64,000 bases of DNA from Marchantia polymorpha subsp. ruderalis (GCA_037833965.1 AP031352.1:11760501-11824500), one strand, 5' to 3'; shown: positions 38,701-51,968, numbered from the stretch's first letter. Program-made: numbers and translations. The notes: generated by a model from the sequence alone, not told the origin.

Positions 38701-39352
38701 CATACCAAACTGTAGACCAAATATGAACAAACTATATTTTTCCATCGACCACTTCATGCCCATTACAATTTGAATAAGCAAATCCAACAATTCTCCCATT
38801 ACACAAATGGTTACTTGGTGTGTGAAACTAACCTCTTGATGATCTGTCTTACTATCTCGTAAGTTTCCATCCTGGCCGCCCTCCAAAAACAAAACATTTC
38901 CAAGGTCCAAATCCTGTATCCTCCCCCACACCAATGGTCAGGCCAAATACAGAAGGAAAAACAAACAAAAGAGTGAAGAAAACAGTCACACCAAATTCCC
39001 CCAGAAAACACGGATCTCTCCGATTATCATGTCGTAGTTTAGCGAGATAAATTTCTGAATCATGGGATGTATTACTTCCGAGAGTAGACATGTGATTCAG
39101 GATAATCATCCATTATAAATGAGCTTGAGTGCTAAGACTGCATGTATCAACTCTCCGCACGTACCAAACTCCGAACAGCTCAAGAGGTGAAACCACAAAG
39201 ACATGCACATGTATAAGAACAGCTTCTATGAGAAGTGCGTCTGCCCTTCGACATACCTTAGATGCAGCAAAGCTTGAGGATGCCGAGAAGACGATCGTGG
39301 CCAAGGCCATGACCACAAAGGAAATTGCGACACGTGCCATGGCCAATCTCAT
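35769..39352 (-). CDS. type I membrane protein of the plant DUF7794-like family, ten exons
   Basis: Exons: 39352-39257, 38434-38342, 37996-37918, 37802-37701, 37587-37511, 37029-36931, 36815-36693, 36588-36505, 36340-36020, 35837-35769. All junctions are GT-AG and phases close to 1143 nt (380 residues). A signal peptide (about 1-29, MRLAMARVAISFVVMALATI...) is followed by conserved-looking VIFSEEE...LLGVSPP, SPFRRPGSVLAL, SAGERKAIFGHSTTQQRLLSG and EASKIFLFAVAQVLDRGKSD. One membrane span lies near 342-364, and the short cytosolic tail MPLTRDTLLYSGVKLD is characteristic of a conserved plant family that I know as DUF7794. It enters the secretory pathway; function unknown. The exon 8 donor (GTTATG) was chosen because a nearby GTAAGT breaks the frame. 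Confidence 0.88.
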
Positions 39353-39975
39353 GTTGTCCCTTAAATTGCAGACGCTATTTCAGCTTCGATGCTCTTCCGT
39401 CACAGATTACCTGGCATATGCACAAAATTCCTTCTTCCACAGATCCAAAGATCGATCTCCAGATCTCACCACGGATGACCTGTGAATCACGGATCAATCT
39501 CAGGCACGACAGCGCCTCATTCTTACAAACCTCAAATCAAGCTGAATACCAAGCACGGGCTCATCGAGCCTAATCGCAGCGACAAACAGCAACCAGGGAG
39601 GCGCCTACAAAATCAGAGCATAGAAAATCGACACACCTTCAGATCCTGGAATTCCTGATGCGGGTTTCTCAGATCTGAGCGACCGAGTTGTACGATTGCA
39701 ATTCTTAAGATGCTTAAAGTGAAAGATGTAATCAGTGGGACTGGTCGTGAGAGAAACCCTTGAAACCCTGCACAGATGAGCAATGAGATGGCGCTTGATG
39801 GAAAGGGTGCAGCACAGAAGCCCGGCTGCCCATCTTCTCTGTTCACAGCGATCAATCAATCCTTCCAAAGGCCCAAGAGGTCAGGCCACACTCGAGCCCT
39901 GCCTGCCTGGGCCCTCAGGCCGGGCCACACTCATGGAGCAGGACGGGCCAGACTGTCTACGTGTCCCGCTGTGAC
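39353..39975. other. 5' flank of the membrane-protein gene
   Basis: Upstream of the start codon at 39352 the sequence is GC-richer (especially 39800-39960) than the desert beyond 40 kb, consistent with promoter plus 5' UTR of the leftward gene. Open frames on both strands overlap and carry no motifs. No distinct TATA element could be supported. Confidence 0.45.
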
Positions 39976-40835
39976 ATACTTCCAAATCCACATATTTGTT
40001 TGCTTTTTCCACTTTTCTCTTTTTATTTTCTCCCTTAATTTATATTTATCAATTCCCTTCTGAATGATGATAAATGATACATATATGTTAATTGGCGAGT
40101 TTCTTTGTGCGAATTCCCGATTCTGCATTTTTTTTTTGAATAAATGAGAATACTGTGTCAAATAATCATCTCCATTTAAGAAATCCTTGTCATGCTTGTA
40201 TTGTTGTAATTTGCTGTACCTCCCTTTTTAAATTAACGAAGAGAAAGATAAATGTCGATCTTGGCAGTACATCGACTTATGATACATCACATGAATTTTG
40301 AAATTTTATGATCACTGATTTTGTTGCTGGACTTGTTAAAGTCGTTAAATCATCTATCAGCAAATGACAGAATGTACGAAGTAAATATAGTTGTTAATTG
40401 AAGAAATGAAGAATTTTAAAGATTCATGTAGGACAGAGTCTTAAGAAAATAAGTTTCAATGATGAAGGTTTGAGATTAGATTAACAAAGATAATTCTCGT
40501 CAACATCATGAAACTGATTTACATTTAAAAATATACTATATGGATGTGAAAATCTATGTATAACATTTTAATAATCTTAATATGTATTTATTTCCAGTTT
40601 CAACCAAGTTAAAAATCAATGAAAATATGGAAAAATAGAGTAAAATTCAATTAATGAAAATTTGTATTCTATTGGTTAGATTTTTCGCCATGAGTAAATT
40701 CAAACGCATCAGTAACATGCATTCACACATCATCAACACAACAATCATTCACGGTTCTCCCCTATGGATACGTTCACAAAATACTTTAAGCTTTACCGAG
40801 TAACCTCAAAACTTATCACAAAAACTTTTGTGAAC

Positions 40836-40839
<4 letters not shown>

Positions 40840-40874
<35 letters not shown>

Positions 40875-40889
40875 CATACATACATACAG
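40840..40889. repeat. compound microsatellite (AT)n(CATA)n
   Basis: About 30 bp of alternating A and T followed by about five CATA units. A simple-sequence repeat in AT-rich intergenic DNA. Confidence 0.9.
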
Positions 40890-41103
40890 TGCTAGTTTAA
40901 TCAACTTCATTGCCGGAGTATCGTTAGCATGAGTTACCAAAGCAGTTGAGTTAATTGTTGATAATATACCCTTGACCTCGTGTTGTGGAAACCATAAACT
41001 TCATAATCTATATAATCATTCTGAAAAAGGTTCCAAAATGAAATATGGAACATGTCACTTTGTGAATTAGAGTTAATTGGAACTAAATTTTAGAACAAAA
41101 AAG

Positions 41104-41126
41104 ATATATATATATATATATATAGG
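41104..41126. repeat. (AT)n microsatellite
   Basis: Alternating A and T over 23 bp, flanked by AAG and GG. It ends 94 bp before a long foldback at 41220. Confidence 0.9.
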
Positions 41127-41219
41127 TACTTATGCTCTTGTGTGAAATTTGCAAAGTAGCATAATGTATGACAAAACTCATCAAAGTAATAACTTTGATC
41201 AACGTATTAGTTATAAGTT

Positions 41220-41266
41220 GATTGAAAATTGGTTCAGTATTAGATATACTGAACCAACTTTCAATC
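41220..41266. repeat. 21-bp inverted repeat, one mismatch, 5-nt loop
   Basis: Arms 41220-41240 and 41246-41266 pair over 21 positions with one mismatch (core TTGGTTCAGTAT / ATACTGAACCAA), loop TAGAT. A smaller hairpin (ATCAAAGT / ACTTTGAT) lies just left at about 41180-41200. Two foldbacks side by side suggest a MITE remnant or an unstable AT-rich locus. Confidence 0.85.
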
Positions 41267-41748
41267 TTGACTAGTTCAAATTTCATACCAAAATCTTCAT
41301 CTATAATAAAAGTTGAGAATCTATAAAGTATGAAGTCTATATGTTTCAATCTTTTAATTATCATAATAAATATTGAGAATCTCCTATTTCATCTCAATGA
41401 AAACTTTATTCAACCAAATAATTTAAATTGTTGTTTCAATTGTTGTTACAAATTCATCTTATGTTGTGAATTCTATGATTCATCTCTGGGAAGTAGACAT
41501 TCATCACCAAGTGAAAACACATTTTTCATTTAAAAAAAATTTCTTATCAAAATCTTATTCATAGTTAGCATCAACGTAACATATCAGGAATTCAACATTG
41601 TCTAATAAGTCTTCCAACAAGAAAACTAAAAATTATGTACAATTGAGTTATTTGAAAATTCATTCAACAAGTTTGTAATACATTTTTCTTAAGCTGAACA
41701 TATAGCCTTATCCATCTTGTCCATAGCCACATAATTATTATATTTACT

Positions 41749-41878
41749 ACATATCATCAATTATACAACACAATTCATTGTTTTGTCATAAGAAATTAAT
41801 TATTATATATCTTACATATCATCAATTATACAACACAATTCATTGTTTTGTCATAGGAAATTGATCATATATTTTTCT
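41749..41878. repeat. 65-bp direct tandem duplication
   Basis: ACATATCATCAATTATAC begins at 41749 and again at 41814. The following bases to CATAAGAAATT / CATAGGAAATT are nearly identical, so the duplication is relatively young compared with the decayed surroundings. Confidence 0.85.
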
Positions 41879-44800
41879 TCTCAACAGCATCAAAGCAAAA
41901 ATTACAAAGACCTTAAGTTTTGTTGTCAAAAAAATTCAAATTAATTCAAGTAATGTTCTCCAAAACTTGTTAAACACTAGATAAATGTTGATGCATACTT
42001 CTAGCATTTTTTGTTGAAATAAACATGTACAATACTAGTATAATGAAAGTAAAGATTCCTCTATTCACCTTTTACCATGTACACACATTTATCACACAGA
42101 ATCAATAAAAAAATTATAATTTCATTAATTCATCAAACCTTGCATTACATTATTTAAGAGCTTGTTTCAAAAAACATATAGATTTCAACAATCTACAAAC
42201 CAACTTATTTAAAAATAGTAATTTTAAGCCAACTTATTTTTCAAATAAATTTCTAATTTAAAAGTTTCATACAAAATGTTGCTATTATATTGATGTGTTT
42301 ATAACTAAATATCGTATCAAGTGCATAAAAAATATAAATTGTAGCATATTTTGTTATAAAAAAATAATAATTTAGTCTATATTTTTTTGTAAAAAAAATC
42401 TAGCTATTACTTTACCTTTAAATATTATTTTCCTCGTATTTTCTTGATTTTACTTCTTAATTTCAAAATAATTTTCTAAAAAATCAAACGTTGCAAATAT
42501 AACTTAGATTATTACTATGATAAAAGTTTATATTTCAAAAAATGTATGATCATGGTTAAGTATGAAAAATCTAGATCTTAATATCTTCCCTGTAGCTTTT
42601 AGCGTGACTTAGATCTTTATTTTTCCTTAAAATATAATCATCATGTTCATTACAAAATATCTTATTATATCAAATTTTTCATATTTCATGACGATCATTT
42701 AATTTTGTTGAATAATTGAGTTTGTTCCAGGTGACGATTATATGATTAAATTTGCTTTTTCATTCATGTGAAAATATCACACATCAAGGTTAAAATTTAA
42801 GGTTGTAGATTTTCAAACAAAAATTATAATATGTAATATTTAAAATTCATCCTCATTATTTTTTCTTGTTCACTTTATGTCAAATACAATTGCGTTGTTT
42901 CGTTTTTTGTTACAACATTTAACATAACATACAATCAAACAAACACAAAAATTTGTTTTTAATATTTGCAAATGTAAAATTGATGATCTTATTCACAATC
43001 CATTTGCTCTTAACAATAGATTGTAAAGCGGCTTTTAGAAAATTTCACATGTAATGTTTTTTTTCTAATGCTTTAAAATTGTACACCTTTCATCGTACCA
43101 AAGTTTTAAGTTTGCTTTCAATTTAAAATTCTTTTTTGTGCAAATGACTTTTTGATTTCAATTCATGTTTGTCAAAATTTGAATATACTCAAAATGAAAC
43201 TATTTGACACTATCGACACTTGCAATATATTGATCATATCAAAATCATCAAGATTCAATTCGACTCTTGTTGCGCTTGAATTTCAACAAAATAATCAAAT
43301 TTCAATTTAGTGAAAAAATTTGTCAATAAAATCAAGTTTGACTATAATTTTTTTAAAAAATATATCATATTTTAATTGTATATTTTTAATATTTCAAAAA
43401 TATTCATGCAATCTTGCTTGTTTGTTTATGATTTTTGTGATTGATTTTTGTTTTTTGTGAATATTTTCAAAAAAAATTTCAAATTGTGAAACATCTTAGG
43501 CTATATGAGCTATAAAAGCAATTTGATCATAGCAAAAAAATTCACATTAATTATGAAAACCTATTTTTTGAGTCTATCATCACAATTTGCATTTGAATCC
43601 TTGTGCGTTGTCACTCTTTTGCCTCTAATCAACTAAATTTTTGTCAAATTAAGTTTATTTTGATCTTTTGATTTTCTGCAAGCAACGGAGATTAAGGGGG
43701 GGTTTAGAGTTTAAGGTTCAAAATAAAAATTCAAAATTATGTTTTCTTGAAGAACTCTGTTATGTTCGCTTGTCTTGTCATGCACATATAATTAAACTAA
43801 AATATTCTTTTTTAACTTGAACTTTTTCACCCAGTAGACTCGTAATGCTTCGAAGTCAAAAATTGTAATTGAATTATGAAAAATTCAAACAACACATTAT
43901 AAATATAAAAATTCCAATAATATGCTGCCAAATGAAATGCACAATCAAAAAAAATTTCTAAGATTTACAAGCAAAAATTGTCGACACAAGAACACATATG
44001 TAGGCTACACATCATGTATATGTTTCTTTATACTATACTCTAGATTGTATGAATTAACATACTTTCCTTGCTTTACACATAGTATATATAACATAATCAT
44101 CTTTTGATCAATCATTTGATTTATTGCATTCATATTGTATACAAAAGCTTCAATACATGTAAATAATATAAATAATTTTCATGTTCTGTGTAACTATGTT
44201 AAATATGTATGCCACAAAATTAATTTTTTTTCCACATATGAAGTTTATGAGATATAAGATTTATTCACTGTAATGTGAATGCAAAAAAAATGAATAATCA
44301 TAAAATAGATAAAAAAAACTTGAGCAACATACATATTAAAATCACAAGTGAATGTAAAATTTAAATTTTTAATATTTACAATTTAAGAATAATAATTACA
44401 TATTTTATTTTTTAGATTTAAAACTTCATAAATTAAAGAAATTTTCATTCACACTATTTTTTACTCTTTTATTATGAGCTTGCTCATAAAAATCTTTTCA
44501 AATTTTTTGTTTCATGACTAATATTAAAATATTTTCTTTCAATTTGAACTTTTTTACTTTCTAAATTAGACTTTTTTTCTTCACTATTATTTTTAATGCT
44601 TTTGTTTTCAATAATTTTTTAACTCTACTTTTTTTCTACTATTTCTTTGATAAAAATGTTTTTAGATCTCTGTTATTTATTTCTGTTATTTATTGCTTTT
44701 GTGTTTTTAAAATTAAAGATTTTTTTAATAATTTATCATTAAATTAATCTTAATTATTTCTATATTTTAATTCTTGACATTTAGATTCTTTGATTTCAAA

Positions 44801-46231
44801 ACTTCAGGTTTTATAACTTAATTTTTGTTTTTTTATAATTTATTTTATATACTTTCTCAACAATTTGATTTATTTTGAGCTTTTAATTTTATTTTTACAT
44901 TTAAAATTTTTAGGTTTCTTATCAAAATTGTTTCTTGATAATTAAAATCAAAATTTGTTCTTAGTTGCAAAAAAAAGTTTAATTTTTTAAAATATCATCT
45001 TTTTCAGACATTTTTTCATTTGTGATTTTATTTTTGTATCAATATTTATGATTATTTTAAGGTAATTTTGGATGATTGTTTATTTGACTTTTTTTAGAAA
45101 TCTCTTTGTTAGGCTATATGAATTTTATCTATTTATTTTGACATTTTAGATGTTGCGTTGGATGCAAACATTGCAGGTGGATGGGATGCATAGAAACAAG
45201 TACGTATAGTCTGATTAGATTATCCGAGGCACCAAGAATGAGTGCACACTTTACATTCTTACTTAAAGTTGTTTTGGAATATGAGCTGACCGGCACTGCA
45301 GAAGACTTGCATAATGAATGAACTAAGAGCAAACCAAATACCGAAAAGTGAAATTCGTGTTTGCTCATTAATACGTCAAGAGAATGAAGAACTGATCGCG
45401 GAGTGCAATATGAATATTGGGAATTGTGCAGAAGCATGGAGTGAAAAATGGTTTTCAATTCAACTTCGTGAAAAGTACCCCCATCATTGTGACTGTGAAC
45501 TTTCACGTTTAGTTTTCTATGCACTTGGTCTTCTCTAGACTTCAGGTTACATTTGCACCTTGGAAATCGTAAAACCTAAGACGATTAAAAGCCCAAGCTG
45601 GATCTATAAAGTCAAGTAATGTTCATATAAGCTTGCAAACTATGGCTATAAAGATCATAAACAAGAATTAAGTAAGTATAAACTATGAACAACATTTTTC
45701 TGGTGGATAGGAAAACATACACTAAGACAAACATTAGCTACTCTACATTATTTGAATGAAAAGAGCAGCAGCATCCGATTTTCTTATGAGAAGACGCAAT
45801 GTTCTTTCCTACACAACTTTCTCCAAAAGAGCATCTCTCAATATCTCCTTCGCTCTTGCACCTATAAGAGAGACCTAATTTAGAGGGTTGCATCCAGAAA
45901 ACTTATAAAAATACAAATACATGGTTGCATTCTGAAACATATGAATTGGTAGGACGTTAGAAGACTTTTGTTGTTTTGTTAGTAGTAATTGACATGTACT
46001 GTGTATGTTGAATTTTGATATTTGTGACTACATTTATGCTACCACTGAAGTGACAGCCTATACCCAAGGTTATGCATGACTACAATTCGCAGGGATATTC
46101 TGTCATTTGTCAATAAATAAGGAGTCATCTGGCACTGCAGCTTTCTTAAAGTCATACTTAAAACTTTACTTCAATTAAAACTCCACAAAACACTAGCTTT
46201 CATAGAGTACATAAGACTATTGCACTCTTTA

Positions 46232-46236
<5 letters not shown>

Positions 46237-46268
<32 letters not shown>
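46237..46268. repeat. (AT)n microsatellite
   Basis: About 32 bp of alternating A and T at the boundary between the AT desert and the less AT-rich 46.3-48.3 kb stretch. Confidence 0.9.
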
Positions 46269-46271
<3 letters not shown>

Positions 46272-49070
46272 AAATTCACTACTTGAAAAAACAGTATGTC
46301 AATTGCCAGAAGAGCTATTTTTCCCCTACACTGCGCCGATAAGTTGAGACATCAAAGATGACATATCCCAAGAATCTAGTCAAGATCCATTCTTCTCTAT
46401 CTTGTTCCCTATGTCTGCAACTGCACCAACTAAATTTTCCAACTCTCTTGACCTTGTTTCACAGTTGTTTTATCCTTCGGTCGAGGTTTCAAAGGTAATC
46501 TTCGACACCACTTGTTACTTTCAAACTAGAATACTACACATTTTTTGGATTGTCAATCCTCTCGAGAGACTTGTCCAGCAACAAATCGTCTTCAACTGGA
46601 CACGGATTGTCACTATCAGATGCATCTGCATGAATAGCCTTCTTCACATCGATAGAATTTGTATAATGCAGATCGAGCTCATCATAGAACTTTGTCATGT
46701 AACTCGGTATTTACTAAAAATAGCAGTCGCCCTAAGGTTTCACTTCTGAGGATTTTAGCGTAGACGACGACTCGAAGAACGTCAGTTCTTCGAGTCGAGC
46801 CTGTTAGCGTTGGGAGCTGTGGGTCTACCCGTAAGCGTCGACCTAGAGTCTCTTCGGAGTGAGTTGGGCTCGACTTATGTATGTGACGGTTTTAGTGCCA
46901 TTGGGGTAATTGAAACTGACGTGTTTTTCAGTGGAAAAACCACGTATTTCACTCGAAGAACTCATCACGGTGATCTTATCGTGCGGGATCACAAAAAGTT
47001 TTTGTGTGTAATAGTTTTGGGTTCTGTTCTGCCTCTTTGTGTTTTTGCCGTGTGTTTCTCTCCATTGTGGTTTGTTTGTACCGCTGGACGACTTCTGTAG
47101 GTTTCACTACTTGAGAGTTTGAGGAAATCGTAGTTTTGAATCAAAAATTGGGTGTAGAAAGATTCTTAGATTTGTTGATGGGAAGCAACATGTCGCAAAG
47201 ACGTGTGTTGGTTCAGTGGTAGAATTCTGTGACAGGAATACTGAGAAAAGTGGTGGCTACGGAGACTTCTATGCTGCCGTAGAGTTACAGATCTTAAGTT
47301 TATAGTTCTGAGCATTAAGATAGCAATTTTTCAAGAGATTTGCAGAGGAGTTTTCAAGCTTTTTCAAGCATTTTCTGAACAACAAAGATCTGTCTTACGA
47401 AGGTTTGCTAAGAGTCCACTTGACCAGGTCGCGAATGCCATCGAGGCACGGAGATGATGTAGTTCTGTGGCCTATGGGATATGGTCGTGTATCATGTTTT
47501 TCTAAAGTAGTTGCGTGGAATCAAATTCGCTTCTATTCGCCTATTTACGTTTACAGTGGTCGATATAAGTTTTTTTTTGGGTTAGCTACAGGACAAAGGT
47601 CGGCAAGTTTGGGAGGTCGTCGCGTAGCCAATCCATTCCACATATCTTCATTCTTGTTTAGGGGTTGAAACTGCGTTATATGGCTAGGAGAGCTGGAAGC
47701 GGGATAATGAAGAATTTCAAGGGGTAGGTAATTACTCTTCTGTGAACGAATTGAATTCAATTGAATTTGAATTCTGTGAATTTAAATTAAATTCAAACTG
47801 AAGAACGAATTTGCCAAAGAACTTACACCCGCCAATCCCTGCCTTTGTATTCCCACTTTTTCTGAGCGATGGGCATGCGAGAAGAGCGAGGATCGTTCAA
47901 CGATTGCCACATATATTTTTGGTTGGATTTCGGTCGGGTATGGGCTTGTGTTTGGGATCTTAGTATAGGTCGCGAAGCACGGAGATGGTGTAGCAGACTT
48001 GGAGTTGTGGAAGGTGTTAAGAATGCGCTGTTTGTGATAAACTCAGATGACATGCCCATAAAACAAGAGTAGTGGATTTAGTCAAATACATCGTCCTCAA
48101 ACCCGGGAGCAATCGCAACATAAACAGTTTAGAATAGAAACGGAAGATTCGGAAGATAGAAACGGAAGAAGGCTGGAAGTAGGAAAGAGTAGCCACAACT
48201 CTGCATCTGGATCTGGAGTTGGTTGTCGAGCTCTACATAAAAGTTTCATTATGTAGAAGTATAGTGTAGAAAGTATAGTTGAAACGTACAGGCCAACGTC
48301 CAAGAGGGGTTCTCTAGAGTATATCCGTGTATATATATTGACTGTATATACCGGCTGGTTAATTCTTTAGATGCAGAGAGGCTTTGACGATGTCAAAATC
48401 AAATATGAGCATTTGAATCTGCTCATAAGGAGAGAACGGATGGAAGACATCGTCAATGAGTCTTTTGACCTTAACAAAGTGAACTGAGCGAGGGCATTCA
48501 AGGAAGCGATTGATTTACTGAGCACGAGAAGAAGGGCTTTTGTAAGAGGAGCAGTAAGGTGCAAGGGAAGACTTTGCAGGCTTTGAGTCATATACCAGAA
48601 CAATCAACACATATACGGAGCTGAATCGAAGGGCACTTCCGGTTTGTATTGCAGTCAAGAGAGGTTCTTCTACGGGAGCAGTAGATGTTGAAATGCATTG
48701 GGATCAGGGAGCTCATAATCACATTATGATAAATTGATTTTAAAACTCTCTGGACAGCTTAACATATAACTTTCCACTTTACCAACAAACTCTATGTATA
48801 GGAGAAGGTTGACTGGATCAAAAGAGATCTGACTTCCAAGATTGATAAATCTCTTCGCAGAGAAAATCTATGAGTGGATTAACAAAGGAAAAACTGGAAG
48901 AGTTTGAGGGCTAAATTCATGAGGACATGAAAAATCTGTAATGTGCAATTGCAGATTGCGGAAGTGGAGTTGTGGTATAGGAAGATTGGCGGGTTTAGGG
49001 CTTAGAGTTTACGTGCAATGTACACTCTCGCGTCTTATATGTGTGTATGTGTGCGTATGTGTATGTGAGT
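46269..49070. other. moderate-GC stretch, no gene recognised
   Basis: Open frames at 46402-46749, 46810-47100 and 47405-47668 on + and 48367-48603 on - are candidates only. The last also has an alternative minus-strand frame reading VKRLIDDVFHPFSPYEQI, which looks protein-like but matches nothing I know. A partial repeat links GAGGCACGGAGATGATGTAG (about 47441) and GAAGCACGGAGATGGTGTAG (about 47974). A telobox-like GGGTTTAGGG occurs near 48990. I cannot support a gene. Confidence 0.35.
46768..46797. repeat. perfect 13-bp hairpin, 4-nt loop
   Basis: CGACTCGAAGAAC (46768-46780) and GTTCTTCGAGTCG (46785-46797) are exact reverse complements with loop GTCA. A third, single arm-like copy ACTCGAAGAACTCATCA occurs at about 46950, so the motif may be a repeated binding site as well as a stem. 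Confidence 0.88.
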
Positions 49071-49123
49071 AGCATGTTAGAGATGTAGAATGTATGGCGA
49101 TATATATTCACATGACAACTTAC

Positions 49124-50841
49124 ATGTTATTTTCCGGTCATTACCGCTTACAACATTGTGCAACTTGTCTTTCTTGTACTTGTTGAAGTCAGCTAAATAC
49201 TTCTTCTTACAAGCTCTCCAATCTTGGGGAAATTGCGACAATTGATCACCATTTTTTTCTCCATATTGATTCAAGTATTCACTCGTGATCATTAGAACAA
49301 ATAAACAGGTTAGTCTGATCATCCGACCAACTTAATTCAATAAAACCGAGATCTTATAAACAAACCACAAAAGCTACAGATTCTTTATCTAAAAACTAAA
49401 TATAGTTAATCATATTGAAAGAAACTAAGCGAGAATTTTGGAAACTACGTATAATGAAGAATCTTTACATAAACTATAACTCGCCCCAGAAAGACAACCA
49501 ATCAAAATTCGTTTATCTTCAACTTCATCACATCACATATACTGTAAAAATCTAATTCTCCATTAAGGAAAAATAAAATTTTGAAGTTTTATGTCGTCTA
49601 TCTGTACTTGCATACTCGTTCACAACATCAAGATCTAAGTTTATCCTCATCCAGATTTACAGAGTCACCTGGTAACTATGGGAGGTTAAACTTTCCGCGA
49701 ATCTGATATGAAGCAAACCTCTTGAATGAATTTCACTAGAACTCATATCTTCTATGCAAGTACAATTACAAGGAATAACACATGTTATGAGCTTGATTTC
49801 GTGGAGTAAAGAAAAGGTACTACAAAATTTTGGATATTGGTTCATGTATGTTGTGTATTACTTCATTATCCGTCTGCAGAGCTCTGAGAAAATGTCTTAG
49901 GTCTCTGGGGAGAAAACTCATCCGATTATGCGATTGAATAATTGAAATAATAACCACTAAATTTTCAAAATAGATATGGATGCTGCTAGTTGCATTAACT
50001 TTCTTATATGAGAAGTTCATTGGTAGAGAGAACGGTGAAAGTTGTAGCAATGCAATGTATATCATTATCTAATCAAACATTAAAACTATTGACTCGCATG
50101 TAGATGACCTCTACATAAGACTCAATTTAATTGTACCAAGCCCATCCAACTACATAAATTTCTAAACTATTTAAGAAATAACTTACCATTAACATTTGCA
50201 AGACTGCAGAATGGACATTATCTCGAAAAAGGAATGTTTAAAATTACTTTGCTTGCCAAAGGGTGCTTCAAACTCAGGTTTCATCTTTTGTTTCAGTGAA
50301 ATCAAAGTTCTTGTATGTTCGTAAGTTCATGTAACCTTGTTCTTAAAATTTTCATCGTCATCCTCGTACAAAACCACCACCTGCTTCACCTTCTTTTTAC
50401 TACCTCTCATCGTTTTGGGAGGATTTCGCTTCTTTCCTCTTTGTGAACCTTCCGTATTTTTGTATCACTTTTTCAAAGTCTCATCCAATGCTTGCTTCTC
50501 CAATTGATTGTTTTTCTTTCAAACTTTCCCATTGTTCTGAATTCCAATGTCACGTTCGGTTGATTTTTGTACATTCTCGCAGTGTGGTTTTTGAAATGAA
50601 TATCCTACAGGAAAGTAAGATTTGACGTAACTTTTGTATCCAAAGCAGGAGGACACTTAACTGTTGACGGTGGCTGACTCCATCAAAAATTGAATGCGGC
50701 TTTTTCATTCCTTGTTATTGGACAAGGTTGATGTGAAGAGTGCCCATACCGTAAGCTCCAAAATTGGATTTCAGAGTCTAAATCTTTGGGCTGGGAATCA
50801 AGCAATCTGTCAATTTCATCCAAACTGCTCGATCTATCCAT
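49124..50841 (-). pseudogene. decayed leftward gene with basic and Myb/SANT-like segments
   Basis: Protein-like scraps on the minus strand. A 52-residue open frame at 50841-50683 begins MDRSSSLDEIDRLLDSQPKD. A Lys-rich stretch at about 50452-50330 encodes QRGKKRNPPKT...KKKVKQVVVLYEDDDENF (a nuclear-localisation-like basic cluster), with two TGA stops in the same frame just upstream. A segment at about 49290-49124 encodes WRACKKKYLADFNKYKKDKLHN...SGNDRK before a good donor (GTAAGT); its Trp/Lys/Tyr spacing recalls the Myb/SANT-like domains of transposon proteins or trihelix factors. These may be exons of one decayed, transposon-related gene. Joining them is inference, and 49.3-50.3 kb between them shows nothing else. 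Confidence 0.35.
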
Positions 50842-51129
50842 GCGATCATTTTGATACATTGATCTTCAAGACAAAAAATTATCCATGGTGTCTTCCTCGA
50901 AACAACAATCTGATTGCTGAATGCTCGATGACTCCTTTTGATACCACTTCACCTTATGCGCACGGAAGTACTTCTTCATTTCTCAACACTCTTGAAAAAT
51001 TTTTCCAACTTGCATCAATTCTCTCAACAAAAAATTTCTCTCCTTTCAACTACGCCAAGAGTACTCCCGTCCATATGCTTGAGCAAAATAGCACATCATA
51101 TTACAATACTCTCCTCCACGTGTAACACT

Positions 51130-51470
51130 AGGGTTTAGAGAGAAGTTCACTCGAAGATAAAAACAGAAACTCTGAAGATGAGAGATCCCAACAATGATTC
51201 TACTCTCCCATATATAACTCTCATCAACAAGTACAAGGAGATTAGATCTTATCCCCACCATCCATCCCACTCCTAATGAATGGATAACGTGACGGATAAC
51301 CCTAACAAGCACACGGATTGCTGACATGACGCTCCCAACTAACACACTCAATCCTTACCTAACAAGCACACGAATTCATGATGTGACACTGTCAATTTAC
51401 ACACCTATTCTCTACATATCAAGAGCGCGGATCGCTGAAGTGACAACTATGATTAGTGCACACTAAAGTA
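51130..51470 (-). promoter_or_regulatory. promoter-like module A: three degenerate 57-bp repeats plus TATA
   Basis: Read leftward, three diverged copies of a 57-bp unit (landmarks at 51432, 51375 and 51318, spacing exactly 57) are followed by TTATATATGG (about 51216-51225) and then a CTTCGAGTGAACTTCTCTC stretch near 51150. The same order and related sequence occur at 57.0-57.44 kb. The module sits upstream of the decayed leftward coding remnants at 50841-49124. Downstream, TGGTATCA on - (50946-50939) resembles a retrotransposon primer-binding site, so the module could be part of an LTR; no LTR ends were found. Confidence 0.5.
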
Positions 51471-51540
51471 TATATATCAACATTTAGAGTAACTTCTATT
51501 TAGCTCTAACTAACTAAAGATGGTTACATCACGTCGCTAG

Positions 51541-51968
51541 AAAAAAACAACGAGAATTTAATGAGAGTCACAAGATACTCCGTCCCAAATTACTATAGTA
51601 TCTTGAGAGGTGATCTTGAAATATGTCCAATGGATTGCATTTACACTCCACGTAGACGCCAACTCCACGCCAAGTCATCGAGCATTTAAAACGAGACTTC
51701 GTTTTCGTACTTGCTCCTCCGGCGTTTTGTAAAGCGAGAGAGTACAAGTTCTGAAGATAAGACGATTTTTCTTCTTGTAGATGCACAATTTCAAGAAAAG
51801 TACTTGATCTCCGCTTTTGTAAACATCCCCTTAATCCTAGTGACTTCAGACGTTATGTACTTCTTTTGCCATTTTATCAATATTCTCCCGTGTATGGGTT
51901 TAGGGTTTAGCAATGATCGTAGATCTGGTCTAGATGAACCACCTTATCGCTGTGTCCTCTTGTGTTGA
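51541..51968 (+). other. short rightward open frames, uncertain
   Basis: An open frame from about 51560 begins MRVTRYSVPNYYSILRGDLE (about 42 residues), and another at 51711-51968 encodes 85 residues with a hydrophobic middle (ISAFVNIPLILVTSDVMYFF). A telobox-like GGGTTTAGGGTTTAG lies at about 51897. No family is recognised and these may be remnants of a decayed gene or chance. Confidence 0.25.

Larger units (their letters stand above)
39976..46236. other. AT-rich desert, no genes recognised
   Basis: About 6 kb of very AT-rich DNA with poly-A/T runs. No motif of a protein family, tRNA or clear transposon protein could be read. It holds microsatellites (40840-40889, 41104-41126), foldbacks (41188-41266) and a 65-bp tandem duplication (41749-41878), which suggests old decayed repeats. 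Open frames such as 41083-41364 (-) and 43922-44107 (+) are chance-level. Confidence 0.5.

Noticed and set aside
50939..50946. Primer-binding site defining a complete LTR element at 51 kb
   Set aside because: Only eight bases match and the adjoining sequence does not end in CA, so LTR borders cannot be set; kept only as a hint in module A.
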